This document shows positions 26,001 through 35,114 of a stretch of DNA of 64,000 nt, piece by piece. Both the position numbers and the translations under genes were made by a program. The stretch comes from Terriglobia bacterium (GTDB lineage: Bacteria; Acidobacteriota; Terriglobia; Bryobacterales; Bryobacteraceae): assembly GCA_020073145.1 (NCBI GenBank), contig JAIQFS010000001.1:1-64000 (forward strand), given 5' to 3'. Every line of letters begins with the position of its first letter. Positions within the stretch are counted from its first letter, which is position 1. Under the pieces are notes generated by a model that worked only from the letters and a program-made list of their open reading frames with translations, had not been told where the DNA came from and made no database searches.

Positions 26001-26007
26001 GTCTGCT

Positions 26008-26547
26008 ATGACCAGCCACCTTCTCCGCTATGCCGCCGTGCTGCTGATTGCCGCCGCGGGTCTGTCCGGGGCTGCCAGCATCTATGACTTCACGTTGAAC
26101 GCCATCGACGGCGCGGCCGCTCCGCTGTCGGCCTATCGCGGCAAGGTGCTGCTGCTGGTGAACGTGGCCAGTTATTGCGGATACACGCCGCAATACAAGG
26201 GCCTCGAAGCGCTGTACGAGAAATACAAAGATCGCGGGCTGGTGGTGATCGGTTTTCCGGCGAATAATTTCGGCGAGCAGGAGCCGGGCACGAACGGCGA
26301 GATCAAGGAATTCTGCGAGCGCACCTACCACGTGAAGTTTCCGATGTACGCGAAGATCTCAGTGAGCGGCGGGGACCAAGCGCCGTTGTATCAGTACCTC
26401 ACCGGGGCCATGGGCGGCGAAATCCAGTGGAACTTCACCAAGTTCCTGGTGGGGCGCGACGGGAAGTTGATCACGCGCTTCGAACCCGCGATTACGCCGG
26501 AATCGGCGGGAGTGACGGCCGCGATCGAGAAGGCGCTGGGGAAATAG
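26008..26547 (+). CDS. Secreted glutathione peroxidase-family protein
   Basis: 179 codons with an N-terminal signal peptide (residues 1-22). The thioredoxin-fold peroxidase motifs are all present: NVASYCGYTPQY with peroxidatic Cys57, FPANNFGEQEPG with Gln91, and WNFTKFLVGRDG with Trp141 and Asn142. This completes the Cys-Gln-Trp-Asn tetrad. Cys rather than selenocysteine is used. Bacterial members usually take electrons from thioredoxin-like donors rather than glutathione. Export suggests protection of the envelope against peroxides. Confidence 0.9.
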   Translation: MTSHLLRYAAVLLIAAAGLSGAASIYDFTLNAIDGAAAPLSAYRGKVLLLVNVASYCGYTPQYKGLEALYEKYKDRGLVVIGFPANNFGEQEPGTNGEIKEFCERTYHVKFPMYAKISVSGGDQAPLYQYLTGAMGGEIQWNFTKFLVGRDGKLITRFEPAITPESAGVTAAIEKALGK

Positions 26548-26555
26548 TTACGGCG

Positions 26556-28174
26556 TCACCGCATCTGGTTGTAGACGACTTGGCCGCCCACCACGGTCAG
26601 CACCGACTTCAGCTTCTTAAGGTCTTCGTCCGGGACTTTCTGCGAATCGAAGTAATCGGCGCTCAGCGTTACCAGGTCGCCGAATTTGCCGGGCTCGATG
26701 GTGCCCAGCTGATCCTCTTCATGCGTGTACCAGCCGTTGGCGGACGTATAGAGGCGAAGGGCCTCCAGGCGCGTGATCTGCTGGCCGGAGTTGATCAACT
26801 CGCCGGCGGAGTTCTTGCCGGTCACCATGTAATAGACGATCAGCCAGGGATCGAACACGGAGACGGCGGCCGCATCGGAGCCCGCCCCGGCGTGAACGCC
26901 GCTATCGAGGATGGTGCGGTAGGGCGGTCCGCCGTTGCCGGGAGCGCCGCCTAAGTAGAGCCAGCCATGCAGGGCGACGCCGGCGCCGATGGCCTTCAAT
27001 CGGTCGAGCGTCGGGCGGTCGATCTTGGCACGTGCGCGATGGACCAGTGCAGATTGGCGATCGGGGTGGTGGCATTCACCTTTTCGAAGGTGGCGGCGGT
27101 GAACTGATCTTCGCGGAGCGATAGCGTGTGCTGCTGAAAGGCCCAGCCCTGCTTGGCGACGAGTTGCAAAGCGGTTTCGTAATTGGTGGGGGTCGCACCG
27201 CCCTGGAAACGCCAGGCCGCCGCGAACTCGCCGATGCCGGAAGCTTGTAGCATGTCGTCGCCGAAGTCGGGGAAGGCGTTCAGCACGCGCTGCTTCAGCA
27301 GGGGAACATCGGGGCGCGTGTCCTGCGTGAGGAAGAAGAGGCGCAGCCGGTGCGTCATCTTGCCCTCGTGGTGCAGAGCCAGGAAAGCGTCGTACATGGT
27401 CCACGGGTTCAGGCTTTCGACGGTATCGGCGACGGCGGCGTCCCGCATGTCGGGCGAACCAGGCAGGGCGAATGCGCCCATATCGACGCTGGTGGTGAGG
27501 CCCAGGCTGTCCAGGTAGGCCATGGCGTCGAGCGTGCCCTGCTTTTCGTCGTCGAAAGTCTGAAGGGCGCGCAGCGCGTTGAGCGCAGCGAGAAATGCCG
27601 GCCCCGCGATGACGCCTGCCGGGCTGACAGCGATGCCTTTGCTCTCGAAGAATTTCTTGCCGAGGCTGTTCGTGACGGTGCCGCCGCCGTTCATCAAATA
27701 CGGATTGGCGGGGAGGGCGGCTTCCAGCTCGGCCAGCGTGGGCAGGCGTTTTTCGGAGAACTGCTTGATGTTCCAGTCTCCTAGCGTGGTGATCCAGGCG
27801 CCGGCGGGAACGGTTTTGGCGCGGGTTTGGAGCAGCGCCTGCACGTCGGCGATCGACGCCGCGGTTTCGACGCGAATGTCGTGGCCGGGGCGCATGCCGA
27901 GCAGCACGATGTGATTGTGATTGTCGATCAGCCCCGGCACCACGGTGCGGCCGCGCAGGTCGATGGTCTTCGTGCAGGGGTCCAGCTTCTGACCGGCGGC
28001 GGCGAAGCGGCCGTCCTGGATGACCACCGAAGACACGATGGAGTTGCGCGCGTCCAGGGTGTGGATCTTGCCGTTGACCAGACGCAGGTCGCGGGCATCC
28101 GCGCAGAGGTCCGCGGAGGCAGCAAGCGCGGTCCCGGCCAGCAAGGCCGCCGCCATCAGGACTTTGGGTAGCAT
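26556..28174 (-). pseudogene. Secreted amidohydrolase paralogue, interrupted by one frameshift
   Basis: From ATG at 28174 the protein opens with a signal peptide (MLPKVLMAAALLAGTALAAS) and LRLVNGKIHTLDARNSIVSS, then the metal motif GLIDNHNHIVLLG. It follows the intact paralogue as far as HWSIAHVPR. There the frame shifts: the sequence near 27024-27029 lacks one base relative to the paralogue. The remaining about 155 codons (TLDRLKAIGAG through the GSD.A..S motif to the end) continue in another frame down to 26556. Without the shift it would be about 540 residues. It could be a recent pseudogene or a sequencing error; the rest shows no decay. Confidence 0.8.
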
Positions 28175-28180
28175 CCGTCT

Positions 28181-28193
28181 AGATATATCACGC
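28181..28193 (-). promoter_or_regulatory. Promoter motif GTGATATATCT before amidohydrolase 2
   Basis: The minus strand reads GTGATATATCTAG just before the ATG at 28174, with TATATCT ending 6 bases upstream. It matches the motif before the intact paralogue at 25924. It also lies inside the last codons of the ybgC-like gene. Confidence 0.4.
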
Positions 28194-28601
28194 GTCCGGC
28201 AGGCCGAACAGACGGAAATATTTCGCGGGGAGGCGCGTGCGGCGGAATTCGCGGTCGACGAACAGGTGACGGGTGTGACCGGATGCGAGCTTGCGGCCGT
28301 CCTCGGCGAGCGACATCTCATACGCGAAGGTCACGGTGCGGGGATTGGCGCTCTCAATCCAGGTCTTGATCACGACTTCGTCATCGAAGCGGGCCGCCGC
28401 GGCATAGCGGCAATTGGCTTCGGCCACGGCCATCAGGACGCCGTCTTCCCGTTCCATGTCGCGATAGTTGAAGCCGCAGGCTTTGCAGAGCTCCACGCGG
28501 CCGACTTCCATCCACACCAGGTAGTTGGCATAGTACACCACGCCCATCTGATCGGTTTCGGCGTAGCGGACGCGGATGCGGGTTTCGGCGGTGGGGGGCA
28601 T
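28188..28601 (-). CDS. Acyl-CoA thioesterase, YbgC/FadM type (hotdog fold)
   Basis: 137 codons. The start contains the family signature RVRYAETDQMGVVYYANYLV, with catalytic Asp in the ETDQMG loop. It continues with WMEVGRVELCKACGFNYRDM and the strand/helix order of 4-hydroxybenzoyl-CoA thioesterases. It hydrolyses acyl-CoA thioesters in the cytoplasm; chain preference is not readable. Its ATG overlaps the preceding stop (TAATG), so it is translationally coupled to the kinase-remnant gene and, through that, to the kinase. Confidence 0.9.
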   Translation of the reverse strand: MPPTAETRIRVRYAETDQMGVVYYANYLVWMEVGRVELCKACGFNYRDMEREDGVLMAVAEANCRYAAAARFDDEVVIKTWIESANPRTVTFAYEMSLAEDGRKLASGHTRHLFVDREFRRTRLPAKYFRLFGLPDA

Positions 28602-28786
28602 TACTTGCGCTTCAACATCTCCTGCCAGTTGACCACCACGGTCATCGGCACGGTGCCAGCCTGATCGATGGGCGTGGGGATCAGGAACCGGCCATCCTTG
28701 TCCTTGGCGTGGTGGACTTCGCCCATACCGCCCTTACCGATGGGGCCGACGATCTCGTTGGGACCGAGCTTGTCGCCGGTTTTCAT
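28601..28786 (-). CDS. 61-codon kinase remnant: glycine loop joined to kinase tail
   Basis: The first 30 residues ([20 protein letters not shown] plus VHHAKDKDG) are the glycine-rich loop start of the Ser/Thr kinases typical of this lineage. The last 30 ([20 protein letters not shown], then NWQEMLKRK) match the closing segment of the propeller domain of such kinases. Everything between, about 800 residues including the catalytic core, is absent. The small gene is kept in frame, starts in the stop of the kinase (ATGA) and its stop overlaps the ybgC ATG (TAATG). It may be a deletion scar preserved for coupling, or a small regulator. Confidence 0.6.
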   Translation of the reverse strand: MKTGDKLGPNEIVGPIGKGGMGEVHHAKDKDGRFLIPTPIDQAGTVPMTVVVNWQEMLKRK

Positions 28787-31392
28787 TTCCTTAACCCCGC
28801 CTGCCAGTTGAGCACCACGTTGATGGGCCGGGAAGCGATCTCCGCGCCGTCGATATCGGAGTCGATCAGGAAGCGCTGGCCATCGGCGGTCACGTCGTAC
28901 CGGAAGACGTTGGTGAATCCGCCGCTGCCGCGCAACTGCGTTTGGAACAGCTCCTGGGGAACTCCGGCTTCAAACTTCGGCGTGGTATTCACGGTGACGG
29001 CCATCAATTTCCGGTCCAGCGAGACATAAAACAACTCCTTCCCATCGCGCCGCCATCGGGGCTGTACGCCGCCGCCGGTGGAGACCTGAAACTTGCCGGC
29101 GCCCACGGGGAACGATTGGACATAGATCTGGCTCTGGCCGGATTCGTTCGAGGTATAGGCGACCCAGCGCGGTCCGGCGACGCCGGGCGAGAACTGTCCC
29201 TGGCTTTGGGCGTAGGCGGACTGCAGATACGGAACCGGTTTGCGGTCCTCTCCCGCGCCGACAGGCAACACCCAGAGGCCGTTGTTCTGCATGAACAGGA
29301 TAAGTTTCCCGTCGGGAGACCAATCCTTGGGGCGCTGGCTTAAGTCGGACTTCGACACCAGTTCCTCGTTAGCGGCGCCGGTGGCGTCCTTCCAATACAA
29401 GTGGTCCACGCCGCCGGGTGGGCCACGGCGGGAGGCGAAGGCCAGGCGGCTGCCGTCCGGCGACCAGACTGGGTCCCAATCGAGTGCGGGATCGAAAGTG
29501 AACCTCGATGGGACGTTGCGCGCCACATCCAGAATCCATATGTCGAGTTCCGCGCCGTCGCTACGCGTCACGGCAACCCGCTTTCCGTCGGGCGATAGCG
29601 CCACGTCATTGTAAGTGCCGGGCGGGCCGAGCGTTCCTGTCGGCCTGCCGGCGCGATCGAACCAGCGAAGCTGCGCGCTGGTTCCCCCGGCTCCTGTTCG
29701 GTAGGCGAGCGCGCCGTTGGCGGAAGCCGAGAACCACACTTGGGGGATCGGCCCGCCGATCTGTTCTGCTACGGGAACCGCTTCACCCACCGGATCGAAC
29801 GACGCGGCATCCAGCGGCTGGGCCATGAGCGTGCCATCGCGGACAAAGAGCAGGTGTCCCGGGACGCCGGACGCGGCCGGTGGAGCGTAGATGGCGCGAG
29901 AACTGGCATTCAACAGGCGCTTCGCGCCACTGCCATCGACTGCCGACACGAAAACCCCGCTGTCATCGGAGCTCGGAGTCGGAACCAGGTAGAGGATGTG
30001 CTTGCCGTCCGGCAGAAGCGAGGGGTAGCGGCCTGCAGCATTCGGATTCTGATGCAGCAGCCGCGTCGGTGTGCCGCCGGCTTGCGAGACAAGGACAAGA
30101 CCTTCGAATTGTCCGCCGCTAAAGATGATGGTTCCGTCACGGTTCCAGACAGCGCCCCCGAACCCGGCCGTGCTGCAGATCGTCTGGGGAGGACCGCCGG
30201 TGGCCTCGACCTTCTTGAGCTTTCCATCCGACCAAAACCCGACGAAACGGCTATCCGGCGACCAGAAAAGATCATTGTTGGCCGCCCGGGTGCCTGCCAG
30301 GGCGCGAGCCTCGAGGGAATCGAGAGAGCGGATCCAGATTTGCCCCTGCTTGTCGTTGGTGCTGCCCACGAAGGCAATACGGCGGCCGTCCGGCGAGAGA
30401 AACGGGGCCCCGTCGATGGCGGGCAATGGGATCTGGAAGCGAACGGCCGCAGACTGCGGCGGGGTTTCCCGGAAATGAACCAGCGCCACTGCCAGCGCAA
30501 CCACCGAAGAAAAAGCGGTCGCTGCAATCCACAACCAGCTCCGCCCACCTTCTCGAGGCGGCGCGGCACTCGAAGGCGTATCCTCGGCGACCAGCCGTTG
30601 GGCATCGCCGATGTCACGCAGTCGCTGCCGGGGGTCCTTCTCCAGGCAAGCTTGGATCAGCCGCTTGGCCGGCGCCGGCACGCGGTCCAAGTCCGGCTGT
30701 TTCGTCAAGACCTGCGCCAGGGTTTCTGAGACGTCCTCCCCTGCGAACAACCGCGCGCCAGTGAGCAGTTCGTACAACACCACGCCGAACGACCAGATAT
30801 CGGCCCGCTTGTCGACGGTCTTGCCCTTGGCCTGTTCGGGACTCATGTAGGCCGCCGTGCCCAGGATCATCCCCAACTGCGTCGCGCCCATCGTCAAAGT
30901 CGGCGAATTGGCCGGATCGCCGGTGCTCTGGCCAGAACCCAGGGCCACGGCTGCCAATCCGAAATCGAGCACCTTGATCACTCCTTGCGGCGTGACTTTG
31001 ATGTTGGCGGGCTTCAGGTCGCGATGCACGATGCCTTTGTCGTGCGCGGCTTCGAGGGCGCTCGCGATCTGGCGGGCATAATCCAGAGCGGTCTCGAGCT
31101 TCAGCGGTCCGGCGAGCGTTTCCCCCTCGACCAGCTCCATGACGATGGAGAGGTCTTCCACGCCGTAGATCTGCGCGATGTTGGGGTGGTTCAGCGAGGC
31201 CAGCACTTTGGCCTCGCGCTCAAGGCGAGCCAGGCGCTCGGCGCTCTGCGCGACCGAATCGGGCAAAACCTTGATGGCGACGTCGCGGTCGAGCTTGGTG
31301 TCGCGGGCGCGGTAGACTTCGCCCATACCGCCGGCACCCAGCGGCGCGAGAATCTGGTAGGGGCCCAGGCGGTCCCCGACGGCCATTGCCAT
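28783..31392 (-). CDS. Membrane Ser/Thr protein kinase with extracytoplasmic PD40/TolB-like propeller
   Basis: 869 codons. The kinase domain (about 9-270) has the glycine loop [18 protein letters not shown] with Lys41, HRDLKPAN with Asp125, DFG at 143-145 and the MSPEQAKG activation segment. One membrane span lies at about 286-307. Outside it, residues about 320-860 contain repeated beta-blades of the PD40/WD40-like type ([57 protein letters not shown]). The propeller probably senses a ligand or partner. ATG at 31386 is an alternative start. Confidence 0.92.
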   Translation of the reverse strand: MAMAVGDRLGPYQILAPLGAGGMGEVYRARDTKLDRDVAIKVLPDSVAQSAERLARLEREAKVLASLNHPNIAQIYGVEDLSIVMELVEGETLAGPLKLETALDYARQIASALEAAHDKGIVHRDLKPANIKVTPQGVIKVLDFGLAAVALGSGQSTGDPANSPTLTMGATQLGMILGTAAYMSPEQAKGKTVDKRADIWSFGVVLYELLTGARLFAGEDVSETLAQVLTKQPDLDRVPAPAKRLIQACLEKDPRQRLRDIGDAQRLVAEDTPSSAAPPREGGRSWLWIAATAFSSVVALAVALVHFRETPPQSAAVRFQIPLPAIDGAPFLSPDGRRIAFVGSTNDKQGQIWIRSLDSLEARALAGTRAANNDLFWSPDSRFVGFWSDGKLKKVEATGGPPQTICSTAGFGGAVWNRDGTIIFSGGQFEGLVLVSQAGGTPTRLLHQNPNAAGRYPSLLPDGKHILYLVPTPSSDDSGVFVSAVDGSGAKRLLNASSRAIYAPPAASGVPGHLLFVRDGTLMAQPLDAASFDPVGEAVPVAEQIGGPIPQVWFSASANGALAYRTGAGGTSAQLRWFDRAGRPTGTLGPPGTYNDVALSPDGKRVAVTRSDGAELDIWILDVARNVPSRFTFDPALDWDPVWSPDGSRLAFASRRGPPGGVDHLYWKDATGAANEELVSKSDLSQRPKDWSPDGKLILFMQNNGLWVLPVGAGEDRKPVPYLQSAYAQSQGQFSPGVAGPRWVAYTSNESGQSQIYVQSFPVGAGKFQVSTGGGVQPRWRRDGKELFYVSLDRKLMAVTVNTTPKFEAGVPQELFQTQLRGSGGFTNVFRYDVTADGQRFLIDSDIDGAEIASRPINVVLNWQAGLRK

Positions 31393-31470
31393 AGGGTTTC
31401 AGTTATTGTATCCAACGCAACGGCGAACCGCCCGCAAGCGTCTGTTAGACTGAAGGTTATCGCTCCAACC

Positions 31471-32187
31471 ATGCGCGCGCGAGTGTTGTTTTTCGGGATG
31501 CTGAAAGACTTGGTCGGCCGGCCGGCGGAGGAGATCGACCTGCCGGAGGGCGCCGATCTGGCGAGCGTCTTCGAGCGCTACGCCGCCCGTTTTCCGCGGC
31601 TTCGGGAACTGGCGCCGAGCATTGTGGCCGCCCGCAACCAGGAGTTCGCTACCCTGGCGACACGGCTGGCCGATGGCGACGAGGTCGCCTTCCTGCCGCC
31701 GGTGAGCGGGGGCTCGGATCCGGATCCGATGGAAATCGAATCGGCCGGCCACTATTTCGCCTTGACCCGGTGCCCGATCGATACGCGGGCCGTGACGGCG
31801 CGTCTGCTGAACGGCGCGGACGGCGCGGTGGTGACTTTCGAAGGCGTGGTGCGCAACAACACCAAGGGGCGGCCGACGCTGTACCTCGATTACGAGTGTT
31901 ACGAGGCCATGGCGCTCAAAATGTTGGCCCAGATTGGCTGCGAAATCGCCGGGGCGTATGCGGTAACGCGGGTGGCCCTGGTGCACCGTCTGGGCCGCAT
32001 GCTGATTGGGGAAACCAGCGTAGCGGTCATCGTCACCGCCCCCCACCGCAAGGCGGCGTTCGACGCCGCGCTCGAAGGAATCAACCGGCTGAAGAAAGTG
32101 GTGCCCATCTGGAAGAAGGAGCGCTTCGTCGACGGCGAAGTGTGGGTGGAAGGAGAGTGGGACCGCAATGCACCGGTGGTGGGTTAG
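31471..32187 (+). CDS. moaX: MoaD-MoaE fusion, molybdopterin synthase (MoaX-like)
   Basis: 238 codons from ATG at 31471. Residues 1-81 are MoaD (MRARVLFFGMLKDLVGRPAE), ending in the conserved FLPPVSGG with Gly80-Gly81. Residues about 90-238 are MoaE (HYFALTRCPID, GAVVTFEGVVRNNTKGR, VALVHRLGRMLIGE, INRLKKVVPIWKKE with the catalytic lysines). Together they convert precursor Z to molybdopterin. MoaD must carry a thiocarboxylate on its C-terminal Gly, so the fusion would need cleavage after Gly81, as reported for mycobacterial MoaX. The VWFA gene overlaps its end by 20 bases. Confidence 0.9.
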   Translation: MRARVLFFGMLKDLVGRPAEEIDLPEGADLASVFERYAARFPRLRELAPSIVAARNQEFATLATRLADGDEVAFLPPVSGGSDPDPMEIESAGHYFALTRCPIDTRAVTARLLNGADGAVVTFEGVVRNNTKGRPTLYLDYECYEAMALKMLAQIGCEIAGAYAVTRVALVHRLGRMLIGETSVAVIVTAPHRKAAFDAALEGINRLKKVVPIWKKERFVDGEVWVEGEWDRNAPVVG

Positions 32188-33151
32188 GCCGGCAGTCTGC
32201 CTGGCGGCGCTGCTCCCGCTGTTCGCCGCCTCGGCCCAGCAGCAGCCGGTGATCCGCGTGGACGTCAACCTAGTCCGGATCGTGGCCACGGTCAAAACGC
32301 AGTCGGGCGAACTGGTCAAGGCTCTGCAGAAAGAGGATTTTCAGGTAACCGACAACGGCGCGGCGCAGCAGGTTGCGGTTTTTGAGAGGCAGACCGACCA
32401 GCCGCTCTCGGTGGCTCTCATGGTGGACACCAGCGGATCGACGGCCAAGGAGCTGAAGTACGAGAGCGATTCGGCTTCGCGGTTTCTCCGGGCGCTGCTT
32501 TCCGAAGGCAACCCGCAGGACACGGTGGCGCTGTACACCTTCAACTGGCAGATCATCCGGCAAAACTATTTCACGCACAACCACGCTTCCCTGGACAGTT
32601 CGCTGAAGAAAATGTATGGCGAGGCGGGAACTTCGCTGTACGACGCGATTTACCTGGCGGCGCACGACCTGGAAGACCGCCAGGGGCGCAAAGTGATGAT
32701 CATTGTGACCGACGGCGGCGACACCACCAGTGCCAAGAACCTCAAGCAGGCGCTGGCGGCGGCGCAACTGGCCGATGCCGTGATCTATCCGGTGGTGGTG
32801 ATGCCCATCACCAATGACGCCGGCCGCAATATCGGCGGGGAAAACGCGCTCACCTTCATGGCCGAAGGCACGGGAGGCCGCACGTTCTTGCCCACCGTGG
32901 GAGCGGAACTCGATCGCGCGTTCACCGAGATCATCGACGAACTCCGCACTCAGTATTTGCTGGGCTTCTATCCCAAGAACGTGCCGCTGACCAACGACCG
33001 GTTTCACCGCCTGGAGGTCAAAGTCGGCCGGCCGGATTTGCGGGTTTCGGCGCGTAACGGCTATTATGGGGAAGCGGAAGGCGCCGCCGGCACGCCAGGC
33101 GCCCGGATCTCGGTTACTCCGCAGGTCCGGAAAAAGCGGCAGGAGAAGTGA
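32168..33151 (+). CDS. Secreted VWFA-domain protein (acidobacterial type)
   Basis: 327 codons with a signal peptide (residues 1-24). The mature start IRVDVNLVRIVATVKTQSGE plus LVKALQKEDFQVTDNGAAQ is the hallmark N-terminal beta domain of the VWFA-related proteins expanded in Acidobacteria. The VWA domain has the MIDAS motif DTSGS (VALMVDTSGST), a conserved Thr/Ser segment (GTSLYDAI) and IIVTDGGDTTS. Such proteins bind partners through a divalent metal outside the cell. It overlaps the molybdopterin synthase gene upstream, and the Hfq-like gene starts in its stop (GTGA). Confidence 0.9.
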   Translation: MHRWWVRPAVCLAALLPLFAASAQQQPVIRVDVNLVRIVATVKTQSGELVKALQKEDFQVTDNGAAQQVAVFERQTDQPLSVALMVDTSGSTAKELKYESDSASRFLRALLSEGNPQDTVALYTFNWQIIRQNYFTHNHASLDSSLKKMYGEAGTSLYDAIYLAAHDLEDRQGRKVMIIVTDGGDTTSAKNLKQALAAAQLADAVIYPVVVMPITNDAGRNIGGENALTFMAEGTGGRTFLPTVGAELDRAFTEIIDELRTQYLLGFYPKNVPLTNDRFHRLEVKVGRPDLRVSARNGYYGEAEGAAGTPGARISVTPQVRKKRQEK

Positions 33152-33390
33152 GTACGCCACAACCAAGTGCAAAATCGGCGCGTCCGGCGGAACAAACGTT
33201 TGAAGAGGCCAAGTATCTCAAACAGCTCATCGAGCACTCGACCCCCGTGCGCGTGAAGATGGTGGACGGAGAAGAGGTGGTGGGGGTCATCGAATACTAT
33301 GACCATTCCTTCATCCGCCTGACCCGCGACGGCGAGCCCAACCTATTCATCTTCAAGCACGACATCAAGTACCTGCAGGAAGAGAAGTAA
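33148..33390 (+). CDS. Hfq-like Sm-fold RNA-binding protein
   Basis: 80 codons from GTG at 33148, overlapping the preceding stop as GTGA. After a disordered N-terminus, residues about 22-76 match Hfq: YLKQLIEHSTPVRVKMVDGE, VVGVIEYYDHSFIRLTRDG and LFIFKHDIKYL. The FKHD segment stands where Hfq has YKHA, the His lining the uridine-binding proximal pore. Hfq hexamers pair small RNAs with messages. The gene is in an unusual place, behind a secreted VWFA protein rather than beside miaA or hflX. It could be a diverged functional Hfq or a specialised Sm protein. Confidence 0.75.
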   Translation: MSTPQPSAKSARPAEQTFEEAKYLKQLIEHSTPVRVKMVDGEEVVGVIEYYDHSFIRLTRDGEPNLFIFKHDIKYLQEEK

Positions 33391-33420
33391 CCTTCCTCCG
33401 GAGCCGGTCCCTTCCGCACC

Positions 33421-34230
33421 ATGCACTACCTGGAAACCGCCGTGGAGATTGCCCGGGAAGCCGGCGCGCTCCTGGCGCATTTTTTCGAGCGGCGCGTTCC
33501 CTTTGAGCTGAAGGGCGAATTCGACCTGGTGACCGAAGCCGACCGCGCTTCGGAGAAGCTGGTGGTGGAGAAGCTGCGGTCGTATTTTCCGTCGCACGGG
33601 ATCGTGGCGGAGGAAGGCGGCGGCTGCCAGGGCACGTCGGAGTATCGCTGGTACGTGGACCCGCTCGACGGCACCACCAACTTCGCGCACAGTTTCCCCA
33701 TGTTCAACGTGACGCTGGGGCTGGAGCGCGCCGGAGAGATGATTGCCGGAGTGATTTACGATCCGGTCCGGCAGGAGATGTTCACGGCCGAGCGCGGGGC
33801 CGGGGCTTATCTAAACCACAGGCGGATTCGCGTATCGAGCACGCAGAAGTTGTCCGACAGCCTGGCCTGCACCGGATTTCCCAGCCGCAAGCGTCACCAC
33901 AACATCAACATTCACTTTTATTACCAGCTCGCGATGGCATCGCACGGCGTGCGGAGAACGGGATCGGCGGCGCTGGATCTGGCTTATGTGGCGAGCGGGC
34001 GTCTGGATTTCTTCTGGGAGTTCGGATTGAAGCCCTGGGACCAGGCGGCGGGCGCGCTGCTGGTAACCGAAGCCGGCGGAATGACTACTGACATGCGCGG
34101 CCAAGCCCTCAGCATCACGGCCTCGGACCACCTGCTGGCGGACAACGGGGCATTGCACGAGGAAGTGTTGCGGACCTTCCGCGAAATCTTCGAAGGCCGC
34201 CCGCCGGTGCCGCTGCCGGAGTTGGGGTAA
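33421..34230 (+). CDS. Inositol monophosphatase family protein
   Basis: 269 codons. The metal-binding motifs are complete: EE at 64-65 in AEEGG, DPLDGTTNFAH at 80-90 with Asp80 and Asp83, and the C-terminal WDQAAGALLVTEAGG with its Asp. This is the SuhB/inositol-1-phosphatase family: Mg-dependent, Li-sensitive phosphatases acting on inositol phosphate or related sugar phosphates. It lies 30 bases after the Hfq-like gene and could share its transcript. Confidence 0.9.
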   Translation: MHYLETAVEIAREAGALLAHFFERRVPFELKGEFDLVTEADRASEKLVVEKLRSYFPSHGIVAEEGGGCQGTSEYRWYVDPLDGTTNFAHSFPMFNVTLGLERAGEMIAGVIYDPVRQEMFTAERGAGAYLNHRRIRVSSTQKLSDSLACTGFPSRKRHHNINIHFYYQLAMASHGVRRTGSAALDLAYVASGRLDFFWEFGLKPWDQAAGALLVTEAGGMTTDMRGQALSITASDHLLADNGALHEEVLRTFREIFEGRPPVPLPELG

Positions 34231-34317
34231 GCGAGGAGCCGCGGGATCCGCGGTTCGCGCCGCCGGCCCGGCGCATCGGGAAGGCTGGCATCCGGAGCAC
34301 CGCCGTCCAAACAATGC

Positions 34318-34323
34318 TAGCCT
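34318..34323 (+). promoter_or_regulatory. -10-like hexamer TAGCCT before FKBP gene
   Basis: TAGCCT ends 6 bases before the ATG at 34330 without a ribosome binding site between; a weaker match to the leaderless pattern seen elsewhere in the window. Confidence 0.3.
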
Positions 34324-34329
34324 GAACGC

Positions 34330-35043
34330 ATGCGTTTTTTAATAATGCTTTTACCCGTTGTTTTGATGGCGCAAGCGCCCGCGCCGAAGGCCCCAGCCTC
34401 CGCCCCGAAAGCCACGGTCACCGGACCAGCGTCCGGCGCGGCTCTGGCTACGGACGAGCAAAAAGAAATCTATGCGCTCGGCCTGTCGATCTTCCGGTCG
34501 TTGGGACAATTCGATCTGTCAGGGTCCGAGATGGAGATTGTGAAGCGCGCCCTGTCGGACGCGGCGGCGGGAAAGCCCGCCATCGATGTCAACGAGTGGG
34601 GGCCGAAGATTGAGCAACTGGCGCAGGCGCGCGGGACCCGCGTGGCGGAGCGGGAAAAAGGCGCCTCGACGGCCTTTCTGGCCAAGGCCGCGGGCGAATC
34701 GGGCGCGGTTAAGACCGATTCCGGCCTGGTGTATCGAGAGCTCACGGCGGGTACGGGAGCATCGCCTGTCGCGACCGATCGCGTGAAGGTGAACTACCGC
34801 GGCACGCTGGTGAACGGCACCGAGTTCGACAGCTCGTATCGCCGCAACGAGCCTGCCGAGTTCGCGCTCAATCAGGTGATTCCGTGCTGGACCGAGGGCG
34901 TTCAGAAAATGAAAGTGGGCGGGAAGGCCCGGCTGGTTTGTCCCTCGAAACTGGCTTATGGAGACCAGGGGCGGCCGTCGATTCCGGGCGGCGCCGCGCT
35001 CATCTTCGAGATCGAGCTGCTGGATGTCGTGAAGGCTCCGTAG
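34330..35043 (+). CDS. Exported FKBP-type peptidyl-prolyl isomerase
   Basis: 237 codons. A short signal peptide (MRFLIMLLPVVLMAQ) is followed by a Pro/Ala spacer, a helical FKBP_N-type dimerisation region (about 45-120) and the FKBP domain (about 128-237): VKVNYRGTLVNGTEFDSSY, VIPCWTEGVQKMKVGGKARL, LAYGDQGRPSIPGGAALIFE, IELLDV. This is the Mip/FkpA architecture of periplasmic prolyl isomerases that help fold envelope proteins. Its end is 71 bases before the cytochrome-like gene. Confidence 0.9.
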   Translation: MRFLIMLLPVVLMAQAPAPKAPASAPKATVTGPASGAALATDEQKEIYALGLSIFRSLGQFDLSGSEMEIVKRALSDAAAGKPAIDVNEWGPKIEQLAQARGTRVAEREKGASTAFLAKAAGESGAVKTDSGLVYRELTAGTGASPVATDRVKVNYRGTLVNGTEFDSSYRRNEPAEFALNQVIPCWTEGVQKMKVGGKARLVCPSKLAYGDQGRPSIPGGAALIFEIELLDVVKAP

Positions 35044-35114
35044 CGCCCGGTCGCGCGCCGCCACCACCCCGCGTGATCTGTTATGATGGGCGCCGAAAAT
35101 CGAGGTGCACTCCA

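Noticed and set aside
24272-26011. 579-codon open frame opposite the intact amidohydrolase
   Set aside because: Shadow frame; the opposite strand has signal peptide and metal motifs. It also spans the promoter between two genes.
26556-27404. Separate 282-codon gene after the frameshifted amidohydrolase
   Set aside because: Its first about 125 residues are out-of-frame translation; only the last part matches the paralogue, so it is the 3' half of one broken gene.
34240-34275. GC-rich dyad after the inositol monophosphatase gene
   Set aside because: A short CCGCG/CGCGG stem without a T-run; not enough to call a terminator.
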